25,288 bases of DNA from Cymbomonas tetramitiformis (taxonomy: Eukaryota; Chlorophyta; Pyramimonadophyceae; Pyramimonadales; Pyramimonadaceae), in NCBI GenBank assembly GCA_001247695.2, contig LGRX02025807.1:1-25288 (forward strand), written 5' to 3'. A program made the position numbers and the translations under genes. Each line of letters opens with the position of its first letter. The first letter of the stretch is position 1. This document shows positions 9,103-18,200 of this stretch, piece after piece. The notes under the pieces are model-generated. The model was given only the letters and a program-made list of their open reading frames with translations. It was not told the DNA's origin and ran no database searches.

Positions 9103-9606
9103 GTTTATTATATATTCAAACTTCAAAATTTCTACTAGGGCGGAAAGGGAAGGTGGTCAAAAAACCTTCTCTTTCGAAAGAACGAATAAGCCCCGCCCGC
9201 CGCAGTTTAAACCCTCGCCTGATTTGAAATCGAGTGTTCCAAGTATTTATTATTTTACAGTATATATGTCACATGCGTGGGTATGATGACGATCGCGATT
9301 TTGATTGGACTACACCACTGACAGGCTTTCCCCATTCACGACATTCCCTGACATATTTATAGTGCACGCGAGCCTTCGCGAATCAGGTTGCCACAAACTT
9401 TTATACCTCGACTGATTCAGTGTGTATAATTACTCATCGTCGACTGCCAGACAAATCTTTGGCCTTTTACAAACCCAGCCTCTTCGAGTCATATCTCCTA
9501 GCATCGCGCCAGTCATTCTGGGGCTCTCGCGTGAACCCTGGGGCATCCTGAAGCGGGCTTGGTGACATTCCTATGTCATCGGGTGTATAATTCTACCGAT
9601 TTATAC
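9103..9606. other. Intergenic region, no gene seen
   Basis: The composition falls from GC-rich to AT-rich. It probably contains the promoter of the minus-strand three-exon gene at its left end. I see no protein-like open frame that is not an antisense shadow, and no RNA gene. Confidence 0.4.
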
Positions 9607-9610
9607 CGAC

Positions 9611-9670
9611 TTAAGCAAACTTAAGCAAACTTAAGAAAACTTAAGCAAACTTAAGCAAACTTAAGCAAAA
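9611..9670. repeat. Six tandem copies of the decamer TTAAGCAAAC
   Basis: Six head-to-tail 10-bp units; the third reads TTAAGAAAAC and the sixth ends in A. Each junction creates a CTTAAG hexamer, the same core found in the palindromes downstream. It is not a known telomere repeat. Confidence 0.95.
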
Positions 9671-9798
9671 ACCTTGTTCTAGTGATTGCGCTGCCGTTCG
9701 TATCGTATTTCAGAGTGACGAATTAAAAACGAATATGTTTTTACGGCTTTATGGCTATTACCCTTCGGGTGGCTTAAGCCCCCCTAACAGCGATTTAG

Positions 9799-9814
9799 GG
9801 TGGCTTAAGCCACC
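9799..9814. repeat. CTTAAG-centred palindrome, copy 1
   Basis: GGTGGCTTAAGCCACC is a perfect 16-bp palindrome. A related half-site (GGTGGCTTAAGCCCC) lies about 30 bp before it. Confidence 0.9.
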
Positions 9815-10164
9815 TTAACGTTTTCAATTATTACGGGAGCTATCGGTACCGGAAGCTAGATATTTTTAGTTCAAAATGACGGCGACATTGTCTTCTTTTA
9901 GACACTATGTGCACTACTAGGCGAGCCCAAGTTCCCGGTGAGCAATTTTGGGAAGTATCCAAGAGGGTGCAACATTTAGTAAAATTTGAGCGATTTTCCC
10001 GATTTTTGCATACCCATGCTACTTCAACTGAGATTTGGAGGGTCAAGATGACCTCGGATCAAAATTTTGGCAAGACACAGCAGAAAGAGCAGCTCGAGAT
10101 CTTGACAACACAGGTCTCCAGATTTTGAAAGCGTCTTAGAGGAAGCCCCCGGTGAGCTAATTAG

Positions 10165-10190
10165 CTTAAGGTGGCTTAAGCCATCTTAAG
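10165..10190. repeat. CTTAAG-centred palindrome, copy 2 (imperfect)
   Basis: A 26-bp near-palindrome of the form CTTAAGGTGG-CTTAAG-CCATCTTAAG with one mismatched pair, closing the first 193-bp unit. Confidence 0.9.
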
Positions 10191-10357
10191 GAAAATTGGG
10201 AAATACCCACCCTACTTCAACCGAGATTTTGAGGGTCAAGATGAACTCAGATCAAACTTTTGACAAGACACTGCAGAAAGAGCAGCTCAAGATCTTGACG
10301 ACACAGGTCTCCAAATTTTGAAAGCACCGCCGAAGAAGCCCCCATGAGCCCTTTAAG

Positions 10358-10381
10358 TTAAGGTGGCTTAAGCCACCTTAA
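10358..10381. repeat. CTTAAG-centred palindrome, copy 3 (perfect 24 bp)
   Basis: A perfect palindrome of the form TTAAGGTGG-CTTAAG-CCACCTTAA. It would form a strong hairpin or cruciform and closes the second 193-bp unit. Confidence 0.93.
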
Positions 10382-10398
10382 GCTGCGGGTAATAGGCA

Positions 10399-10415
10399 TT
10401 TATATATTGCATCCA
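10399..10415 (+). promoter_or_regulatory. TATA-like element followed by pyrimidine-rich tract
   Basis: ATTTATATATTGC, followed by a CT-rich stretch (CCACCTCTTCCTCCCTTC), lies 50 to 100 bp before two candidate start codons at 10466 and 10510. The layout resembles a TATA plus initiator promoter. The call is tentative. Confidence 0.3.
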
Positions 10416-10509
10416 CCTCTTCCTCCCTTCAGAGAGCTTACTCCCCCGAAGTTCACAGAAATACTATGGAGAGCCCCTTCCGAATTCTCGAAATTTCGGC
10501 TTGTTTTTA

Positions 10510-10761
10510 ATGCAAACGGAGTGGGCCCTGCTTAACGAGATATTGGAGGGTCTCTATGATTCCACTTTGAATCCTTCACCCGATCTGCCCCAGTGCTCCT
10601 TTTATTTTTCGGTCCGGTACGCGCGCTTTGACGAACATTTCATAGAGTGGATTCGACAACGTACTAATGTGAAATTCGTTTTAGTTATGTGTGTCAAGCA
10701 TAACTCAGGATCACAACTCCGTCTACCTCAGTATCCGGTAGCTGCGGATTACTGGCCATAA
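10510..10761 (+). CDS. Possible small hypothetical protein (83 aa) or exon
   Basis: An open frame from ATG 10510 to TAA 10759-10761. The translation is unlike the repeat-derived frames: mixed hydrophobic and charged residues, many aromatics (FYFSVRYARFDEHFIEWI, then FVLVMCVK) and no low complexity. It would suit a small alpha/beta domain. I do not recognise it. An upstream ATG at 10466, in another frame and closer to the TATA-like element, opens 14 codons only, so a first exon or a frameshift is possible. It is the only stretch between 9.2 and 18.9 kb that looks like intact host coding sequence. Confidence 0.35.
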   Translation: MQTEWALLNEILEGLYDSTLNPSPDLPQCSFYFSVRYARFDEHFIEWIRQRTNVKFVLVMCVKHNSGSQLRLPQYPVAADYWP

Positions 10762-10942
10762 GATCCGAATGACAAACCACGGTCTGGCAAAGGTAGCATA
10801 GCAGTTTTTATTTATCCACAGATATGGTTCCCGTATGTATGCGTATCTGTGCAAGGGTATGATTTGTACAAGGCTCACTACACCTTAGCAAGGAAGGATC
10901 AATTTCCTGCTCCTGTCATATCAATTTGATGCAGGGTAAAAT

Positions 10943-11002
10943 GTTAGGGATGTAACCCTGCAGTTCTTGGGATGCAGCCCTGCAGTTCTTGGGATGCAGC
11001 CC
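10943..11002. repeat. Tandem 22-bp hairpin repeats (GGGATGCAGCCC core)
   Basis: Two exact copies of TGCAGTTCTTGGGATGCAGCCC (10959-10980 and 10981-11002), preceded by a degenerate third (GGGATGTAACCC). The core is a near-palindrome. Related cores recur near 12480 (GGGTTGCAGCCC), 14639 and 14679 (GGGATGCAGCCC) and 16138 and 16160 (GGGTTGTTGCCC), so it belongs to a dispersed family, probably LTR-internal. Confidence 0.9.
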
Positions 11003-11320
11003 TGATTATTATTCGGTCGACAATCATTGGCCAAAGTCATCGGCTATCAGCTTTTGACTCAGAAGCCACAATGTTATAGAAGCTACGACCTATCGTGACC
11101 ATATGCGGCCGTTATGCCTTCAGCATACGTAGACAATATGATTATGTGGAACTTATAATCCCACTTAAGTTGCATCATGATAAATTTCTAGGTGTTAACA
11201 AGTGTTCAGGATTTGATAAGGGGTTGGCACCCCACAGGCCAAAGGTCATTGTCTCGTAAGGCTCGCCTCTAGTGTGCGGCTTTGAGGAGCAGCGTCCCGG
11301 CGAGGCACAGGTATGATGCT
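11003..11320. other. AT-rich stretch, nothing recognised
   Basis: No open frame with protein-like character and no RNA gene. Probably decayed transposon sequence or spacer. Confidence 0.4.
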
Positions 11321-11324
11321 TCCT

Positions 11325-11560
11325 TGACCACAATGGAGCTGGAAATGAGAATGCTCAAGATATCCGAAGACAGGAAGGCTTTTTGTTGGCCAGAGTTGCT
11401 GTCTAAATGCTTAACCTCTATGGGATTGCATTCGGATACAAACTGTGCAACCATACATGTGATTTATGCATTGGTGTATGACTTTGATGAATTGTCTCTT
11501 GTCATGAACCTGGAAGGAATGACGGGCAAGTAGCTAGAGCGGCGGATCTCACTCACTCGG
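11325..11560 (+). pseudogene. Possible remnant of a Ty3/gypsy integrase
   Basis: The frame from 11330 reads ...KISEDRKAFCWPELL... and later YDFDELSLVMNLE. These resemble, in order, the integrase phrases around the second catalytic Asp (ISDRDPRF...FWQTLW in the element at the right end of this window) and the 'DWDELLPLxEFAYN' phrase common after the integrase core of gypsy elements. Similarity is weak and most key residues are lost. If real, it lies on the opposite strand to the RT relic at 13316-14060 and so comes from a different insertion. Confidence 0.3.
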
Positions 11561-12046
11561 CTTTGCTGTAATGGAATTTGATGCCTGAACGGCACAAATG
11601 GCAATCCTTGGCTCAGATGCTTTCCTTCAGACACTGGCAACAACTTGTGCGCCAGCTTCTCTAGATTTGGGGGATGACCGTGGATCAACAATTCATCAAT
11701 CAAAACACATGTTACCAAGGCTGATTCAACGAATCCTTCAACTCTTGAAATTCAACAATCAGCATCTCAGGCTGTTGACGTCAAAGTAATGGTCGTAAGC
11801 TTACAATATAGCTTATTCACATTTAAAAAACCATTGTTCTCCTATGTCAGTGCCCTTCATATAATATGATAGAGCCGGAGAAATATGCATATATGTTTTC
11901 TTCATAATGAACGTCATGTGTCAGTAATTCAAATAAAGACTTCATTTGATGCTTCAATCGGCATGATGTACCGTGTCATCAAACTGTATGACTGGTATAC
12001 ACACTTACACAGATGCTGGAACTTTTCATAAGATTTTTAATCTTCC

Positions 12047-12214
12047 AAGCAAAATCGCAATGATGTAAAATCAAAATGATGTAAATCAATTTGTGGCAGC
12101 TGTATGAAGAATGAATGAATCTATACTCCTAAGCAAAATCGCAATGATGTAAAATCAAAATGATGTAAATCAATTTGTGGCAGCTGTATGAAGAATGAAT
12201 GAATCTATACTCCT
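12047..12214. repeat. Perfect 84-bp tandem duplication
   Basis: 12047-12130 and 12131-12214 are identical across all 84 bases. The unit itself contains a shorter echo, AATGATGTAAAATCA followed by AATGATGTAAATCA. Identity within otherwise decayed DNA implies a recent slip or an assembly effect. Confidence 0.97.
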
Positions 12215-12234
12215 TCCTCCCCCTTTAAAAAGAG

Positions 12235-12435
12235 GTGTATCAAACCAATCAGATGGTGATGGAGACGGCCATTCAATTATTATGTTATGTGAAAAATGGT
12301 TTGATAGAAAATCAGACTGAGATTACTCATCGAATCAAGTGCTTTCGAGGTAACAATGTCAATATGAACACCGATTCTCTCTACGTCATACCGGCAACAT
12401 GCCTGACTCTTTTGAATGTGGCGAATGCCAGATGA
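12235..12435 (+). pseudogene. Possible fragment of the pol linker before integrase
   Basis: The open frame contains NGLIENQTE and later DSLYVIPAT, which recall the GLIYRK...RQLYIPPT phrase that precedes the integrase zinc finger in the element at 24591-24650. The match is short and the rest is unrecognisable, so this is only a hint of another relic. Confidence 0.2.
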
Positions 12436-12839
12436 TCAAATGCCAATGTCAATTCACTATGATTCAATATGCAGTTTTTTGGGTTGCAGCCCACATACAT
12501 TGTTGGTTCAGGGTTACAATAGTGTACCCAACTTAGACAATATTTCTGGATAATGATTGTCATAATGAACGACGAAATCAGTGATGGTACCGAAGTTAAC
12601 GTTGGTATCGAAGCTAATGGAGAGTCAATCAAGAAGTGTCTGTAATGACAACAACTTACTACGAGCTGTATTTCCGTACTTGATGAATGGCTGGAATGTC
12701 ATTTCATTGTGACTAGAACATGGCATCGCCTAGTGATATGTGTATATATGAATCTTATTCAGTACATGATTACTTATCTCAATAGTACCCATTTTTTGGG
12801 GGGGCATACAGTATTCAGAATGAATTGTGCTTGGAAACC

Positions 12840-12920
12840 ATCTGTAGATTGCGGGTTCGATTTTACGCCATGGTTTTTTCCAAGTTTCGTGGCCTAATGG
12901 ACAAGGCGACAAATTTCTAA
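12840..12920 (+). other. tRNA-Arg(UCU)-like halves in permuted order
   Basis: 12840-12870 resembles a tRNA 3' half: ATCTGT, a 5-nt variable region AGATT, then GCGGGTTCGATT with a T-loop. 12884-12920 resembles a 5' half: TGGCCTAATGG (12890-12900, a full match to the A-box consensus), a D-stem GCC/GGC, then ACAAA and the seven-base loop TTTCTAA whose centre is the anticodon TCT (12916-12918). ACAAAT pairs with ATCTGT at 5 of 6 positions. The order 3' half then 5' half is that of circularly permuted tRNA genes. Against function: the T-stem and acceptor stem pair poorly, so a relic or a tRNA-derived retroposon is likelier. CAGAATGA flanks the region at 12816 and 12927. Confidence 0.35.
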
Positions 12921-13315
12921 ACATTCCAGAATGAGGTTTCAAAGAGTTATAATTCCTCAATGAGGCATATGTGTCTTATGTGCTAAAATGTTATGAAACC
13001 ACAAGTATGATGTCAATCTATATGTGGATGGTTTATACCATTGTATGCTATTCCACAAATAAGTAGTGATGTCAGAATACAACTTTGGACAATTGCAACT
13101 CAGTACAAACCCGAGTGCATTCAAGTCCATTTGTATGCTCAGAATCTGAATCTAATGTATTTTCTATATGCACAGGATAGAATATATTTTCTATGTGATT
13201 CTGGATTCAGGAATTAGAGTCAATGAAAAACTCCTTTCCTATTTCAGAGGATGGAACTTTTATTCCCTTAGGTGCAATACCTTATCTTAAGGAATAGTCA
13301 TTTTCAATACAAGTT

Positions 13316-14060
13316 TCAATCGATTTGCTCAAATATGTCACCTTTATGATGATCAGATTGGTCAATTTTACAGCATAACCCACTTCCCCCTTGCTGAAGG
13401 AGATGACTCCTGTCATAGGGCGGTATGTTGGCTGTTTTCATATGATACATGGAAAACATGAGTGGCTCGGCAATCTTGGAGAATTTCGGGATAAATATCC
13501 TGAATTGGCCGATTATGCCCAAGAATGATTGAAGGTTAGACTTGCCATCTTTAGCCATGCGGCGTAGAGGCTGCTTGCCAACAGTTGGGTTATAGGCTGT
13601 ATAGCTAGACTATGTTAGCTATGTTGGAGGCTGAATAACCATGACTGCACGGACTCTGTCTTCCATGATGGATAGACCTCTGAGATGTGGTGTCCGACAA
13701 ATCAATACATCTGACAACAACTCAACCTTAAAAGGTCGGATGAAGAGTTGATGATCTCTGCTACTCTGAAAGAACTGGCAAATGAGAGCAGAGTGTCTCT
13801 GTAAAGAGTAGAAACAATCATATGCACTGCATTTTTTTTGGTGTGCACTACTGAAATGCCTCGTGATGTAATAATCTCACAGAATAGGCATTGTTCAATG
13901 GCGTTATGATCAGATATGTAATGATCAATGAAGACAAGATGACCGGTATGGCTTATTCAGCAGGCATGACTACCTCAAAGAGATGCCAATACACGGATAC
14001 ATTTCAAGACATAAGGGCAATAGACTTATTATGTAGCCTTCAAAGGCAGCTAGCATTTAT
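13316..14060 (-). pseudogene. Decayed Ty3/gypsy reverse transcriptase copy
   Basis: The minus strand matches the pol of the element at the right end of this window, collinearly. A VMP motif-B start lies near 13970 (GAGGTAGTCATGCC against GAGTGGACAGTTATGCC). The AGCAGAGATCATC...AAGGTTGAGTTG block is near 13730-13765 and TCGGACACCACATCTCAG near 13690. Then comes the clear 13490-13560 stretch MAKDGKSNLQSFLGIIGQF...FIPKFSKIAEPL. Frames are broken in several places. Below about 13440 the order is disturbed: a block resembling the earlier RT phrase PGGKWRMCCDYR (here QGGSGLCCKID, near 13375) follows the later thumb region, so two fragments were joined. It is inactive. Confidence 0.8.
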
Positions 14061-14512
14061 GCTGCATTGGTCAGCTCGGTGGCTTTGACCTATCTAGGTG
14101 TTGTACTCAGGCCGTAGCCTGCATATTGCATTGAGTACTCTTGACACCTTTAATGATCCAATCAGATGATATGTATGAAATATCAAGAATGGTTGCCCTT
14201 TTTTTTCAGTGATCATCGGTGGCAGAGGAGGCTATAGTGCTTGCACCGAGTCAATATACAATTCTAGTCTGGATACATGCTAGACCAGATGTATACAAAT
14301 GTCTAGGTCTTCAAAATCAAGCTCATATGTACGTCATGGCTGATGACCTTAGAAATGTTCGATACATATGTGTGTTACAGTAACTTCATGGAGTTCTGCA
14401 TGGTTTGACTGTATATAGGCATGATTACCAAAACAACAACGATGATGCAACTTATTTATTTTATTATTTGTCTTATTTATTTATTTGGGTTTTAGTTGCA
14501 TTTTTTTAGCTT

Positions 14513-14574
14513 ACCATCTTCCCCCCTCAAGGAAGTGTAAATTGCCAGGCGGTTGTCAGGCGCCTTTTAAATAC
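14513..14574. repeat. Dispersed module, copy 1 (CTTCCCCCCTCAAGGAAGTG)
   Basis: ACCATCTTCCCCCCTCAAGG, then AAGTGTAAATTGCC and AGGCGGTTGTCAGGCGCC. It recurs at 16031-16085 in diverged form. The GGCG...CGCC and CTTCC...GGAAG parts can each pair internally. Probably part of an LTR. Confidence 0.85.
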
Positions 14575-14591
14575 AACAGAGGTCCGACCTC

Positions 14592-15060
14592 ATATGTGAT
14601 GACGTGGCAGCTTTCGACGAAGCTGGACAGTAGTTCTCGGGATGCAGCCCATTGCACCGAAGGTGCATCGCAGTTTTTGGGATGCAGCCCGAATTCACGT
14701 CATCAGCGTGGGTCACATAGTGCCCATGTATGTGCTGTATAAAATACAACACTACCCTCCAGCGGCGAAGTGGTTTGCTATCACCATCATCGTATGCTGT
14801 GGGATCAAATATATACTCAGAGAGTATGGTAATATGTGTATCATGTTGTCAATATCGGAGGGACTGTGTCTTCATTAAACTCCTCATGACTATCTGTATA
14901 ATGGTGTTATACTGATGTCAACACCTTCTCTCTGAGTGATTTATTGATTTCAGATGTGATGTCGTGGCAGTCAACCTTGTCCGCTCGTACCGGGGGTTGT
15001 ATGAAATGTGTCCACGTCATCGACACGAGTCATATTGTGTCCATGCATACGCGATCTTAG
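14592..15060. repeat. Two ACGT-core modules with inverted repeats
   Basis: Module 1 (14592-14740) is bounded by TGATGACGTG (14597-14606) and its exact reverse complement CACGTCATCA (14696-14705). Inside are two GGGATGCAGCCC hairpins and a perfect TGCACC-GAA-GGTGCA hairpin (14653-14667), and a TATAAAATAC follows near 14740. Module 2 (about 14952-15060) repeats the frame, TGATGTCGTGG...CCACGTCATC, about 360 bp on, with different filling and without the inner hairpins. TGACGTGG is a typical bZIP-type core, so these could be LTR promoter elements. Confidence 0.75.
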
Positions 15061-16030
15061 CGCAGGTCACATACAGTGCCCGAGCATATGCGATTTTAGC
15101 GTAGGTCACATTGTGCCTCAATTTATTACATCTGAGGAAATCTATTACTCATCTTTGTGAGTTTAGACAGCATTGTACTGATTGCAACGCTTTTTCTGAT
15201 GATTTATATATCACAGATTATACCAAATGTGGTGATCAGTCCAGTGCAATATTTTGTCACCGGAATGTACAGGGATTGTGAAGGATTGCAATCCAGCCGG
15301 AGGAATAATCTCAGCAGCTGTTCTGTACTAATGAATTCATCGGAGTTATACTTATTTCGACGATTCGAAACCCATGTCATTTGTAGTGATGACAATTCAC
15401 ATGAATATACAGGGGTTTCCTCAGAATGCTTTTATGTGATGTCAACATATTATGAACAATTCACTTGCATCCTAGGACGAAGGAGTTACGCCTAGAAGGT
15501 TTTGCATGGTGGTCACCCAACAGTTATCAGCTGTTATTCGGGTGCCACATCCTGCCTTCAGTACTGGAATTATATCAACCAGTCCTACAGCGATGCACCT
15601 GTCCTTCCCACTCTTATGTATGGCTATAGTGCCAAAGTGTATCAGGTGGGATATATATATACATTATATAACTATCATCTTCTGATCCAAAGATATGCAA
15701 TTAAGTATGGTATCAGGTTATATGTTATATATATAGTTAAGCATTCCGCCCTTACTCGAGAATGTAAATGCTGAGCAATAGTCAACTTATAGTCATTGGG
15801 ATGTAGTTTCCCATCCGAGTTTACACTTTATTAGTGACGGTGGGTTTAACGTTGTACAGATTTCAACGTTACTTGTGGATGCAGTGGTTTTATCAAAAGC
15901 AATCCATCAGAAATCACCATATCGGAATATAAAATGGATGTTTGTGTGTGTGATATATATATATCTGTATATTGTACATGTATTATATTTGTACATTGAT
16001 GTAAATGAGGTGAAGTATATATATGGTTCC

Positions 16031-16085
16031 ACCTTCTTCCCCCCTCAAGGAAGTGTGAATTCCACAGGCAGTTGTCAAGTGCCTA
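16031..16085. repeat. Dispersed module, copy 2
   Basis: ACCTTCTTCCCCCCTCAAGG, then AAGTGTGAATTCCACAGGCA and GTTGTCAAGTGCC. It is homologous to 14513-14574, about 1.5 kb away and in the same orientation, and is followed by two copies of CAGTTATTGGGTTGTTGCCC (near 16131 and 16152). Confidence 0.85.
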
Positions 16086-16310
16086 TTACCTCATTAAGCA
16101 GCATGCAATTCCCATAGGAAGCAGCTGTACAGTTATTGGGTTGTTGCCCTACAGTTATTGGGTTGTTGCCCGATATATTGGTCATGAATGTGCTGATTTC
16201 AGCATGACCATAATGCCAAATACAGAGTGTTTCTCTATTATATAGTGGCATTTTAGGGTGTGTAGGGTTACTGTGACTTTTATCACCTACAGTGACATTA
16301 GGGTGTTACA
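16031..16310 (+). mobile_element. Probable 3' part of a solo or 5' LTR
   Basis: The dispersed module, the GGGTTGTTGCCC hairpins and a TATATAGTGG stretch are followed by an end GGGTGTTACA (to 16310). That end abuts a primer-binding-site-like TGGTATCAG. LTRs typically end in CA next to such a site. The left end of the LTR is not resolved. Further copies of GGGTGTTACA at 16471 and 16481 may mark other LTR ends. Confidence 0.4.
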
Positions 16311-16319
16311 TGGTATCAG
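16311..16319 (+). promoter_or_regulatory. Candidate primer-binding site (TGGTATCAG)
   Basis: TGGTATCAG is the well-known start of a primer-binding site complementary to the 3' end of initiator tRNA-Met, and here it lies directly after an LTR-like CA end. Only nine bases match before divergence. No gag-like frame follows, so the element it served is decayed. Confidence 0.4.
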
Positions 16320-18200
16320 TAACACCTAATTATATCAAACGTAAGCAGTATGAACATTTCCTGAAGGAATGAAGCAAAACTGCATTTAGCATGTTACCGT
16401 GTTTACCACGTGATACCTGAAAGGTACGTTACACCCCCTAGTTTTTGCACACAATTATTAGGGTGTTACAGGGTGTTACAAGTGCTCACAAATTTTTTCA
16501 TATACCATTGATAGGTAAAAAATTGGATGAGCAAAAGAAATCAGACTCGAATTTTCATTTTGAAATCATACGTGTGAGATTTTTACCCATTTTCACCACT
16601 TTTTGACCTATGAGTCAGTGTGTGTGTGGGCACTAGGTGTATACTACAATGTATACAGCTATTACACCTCTGTAATATATCTCACCTGAATACATGAAAT
16701 AGAATTTGACATTTTTCATGTTGGTTTGTGAAGATATACATATGGTCAATTTTTGGTACATTGGGTTTTGCTGATTGAAACCCATGATAAGTGGACCAAA
16801 CCCCAATGATATATATATATATATAGGTGTATCAACTTTAAGTGCAGTCACTTAAGTGATAACTTGTCAGTAACCTATCATCTACTTGGGCATATGGCGG
16901 TGCACTGAAAGAGTATCAAGTGATATCCTCAGATTCCAAGTAGATCAGAACAAAGCTCGATTAATGAATCAGAGCAACGGCTGAATAACCTCTATCAGTT
17001 GTCAATATGATTACTGAACTGAGAGAGTTACATGCATTTGAACTGATCAGAACTGTATCAATTGTCAGAATGCAATGTAGAAGTTGGTGTTGCTCCAGCG
17101 ATAGTAAAGGTATGGACAGTGTTCAGCAGTTACCAGCTGCATTATGAACACTGTATAATGCCTTCGGGTCTGGAGATATTCTCCATCCAGCCCTACAGCA
17201 TGTGGTTTTATCCTGTTTACCATAACTATCGCCATCACTAACATCCAACACGCACATGTGTTTGTTGGATGGTATCTACATTATCATACACATGCTATTA
17301 TATTTGATCATTTCACTTAATGAATCAGTGAATGTCAACATAGTGTCAGTGATTGTGCATTATGCAGGTACTTGCTGATTTAGTACACTAAAGCAAATTG
17401 ATTTATCATATAAGATGATCTGTATACCACTGGACAGCATGTAGCTAGTATGATATATATCAATTTGGTTAGTAGGTTGTAATCCTGCATATCTCATCAT
17501 GATGAATGACGAGTTGATTGATATATTTCACACATGGCTCCGGTGAGTATTCCTTTCATTGATCAATAGTAGAACAGTATCCCATCCCAAATCTTACGTC
17601 AGGAAATACTGAGCTAATTACTGTCTTAATGATCATGATCGGCACCTTATACCAAGTGGGTTCATTTATAGCCTACACTTGCACAGCAGGTATGCTATGT
17701 GATATATTGATGCAACATCTGGTATGTATGTAAGATGTGCATTTCTACAGTGTAACATGGTTGTATTGCTTGCTCAACCCCCGGTTCCATAGGGTACAAA
17801 CCTATGGTCGGTTAGGCGCGGACAGACAGTCACCACGTCGATCGACAGAACTATATGGTGATTTTAAGATAGGTCCTTACTTTTTAAGCTTGCAATACTT
17901 CCATGATACACTGTTATATATGCCTATGTATACCAACTGTCATCGTGATCAAGTTGGATGTATATATGTGTGCATATATGTCAAACATTTATGACCAAAC
18001 TGATAATTATAACAGTATGAATGGTGCATATGTCGCAGTATAACATGGTGGTATTGTGCTGCATGGTGTATACTGCATGTATGGTGAATGCTGCATGGTA
18101 CAATATACATATGACTGCACAGCATCAATGTTCATCTGATGTTATATTATGCGTCCGACTGCAAACATGGTATGTACATTTGCCAGTATTCGAACACACA
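16320..18200. other. AT-rich transposon-derived or spacer DNA, no gene seen
   Basis: Open frames are short and compositionally random. I note a (TA)n run near 16810-16824 and a 7-bp inverted repeat CCATAGG-GTACAAA-CCTATGG near 17788-17808. Nothing supports a host gene or an RNA gene. Confidence 0.5.

Larger units (their letters stand above)
9996..10383. repeat. 193-bp direct duplication, each copy ending in a palindrome
   Basis: The block containing TACTTCAACTGAGATTT (about 10020) recurs as TACTTCAACCGAGATTT (about 10213), an offset of about 193 bp. Both copies share GAGGGTCAAGATGA, GCAGAAAGAGCAGCTC and CACAGGTCTCCA. They are diverged, so this is an old duplication. Each ends in the CTTAAG palindrome. 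Confidence 0.9.

Noticed and set aside
9611..9670. Telomeric repeat
   Set aside because: TTAAGCAAAC is not G-rich on either strand in the telomere manner and occurs only six times in the interior.
11464..11718. 84-codon minus-strand frame as a decayed Gag (ELLIHGHPPNLEKLAHK)
   Set aside because: It has a faint similarity to ELLVHPSSPASDWLESS in Gag, but too short and gapped to support. The opposite strand shows a slightly better integrase-like reading.
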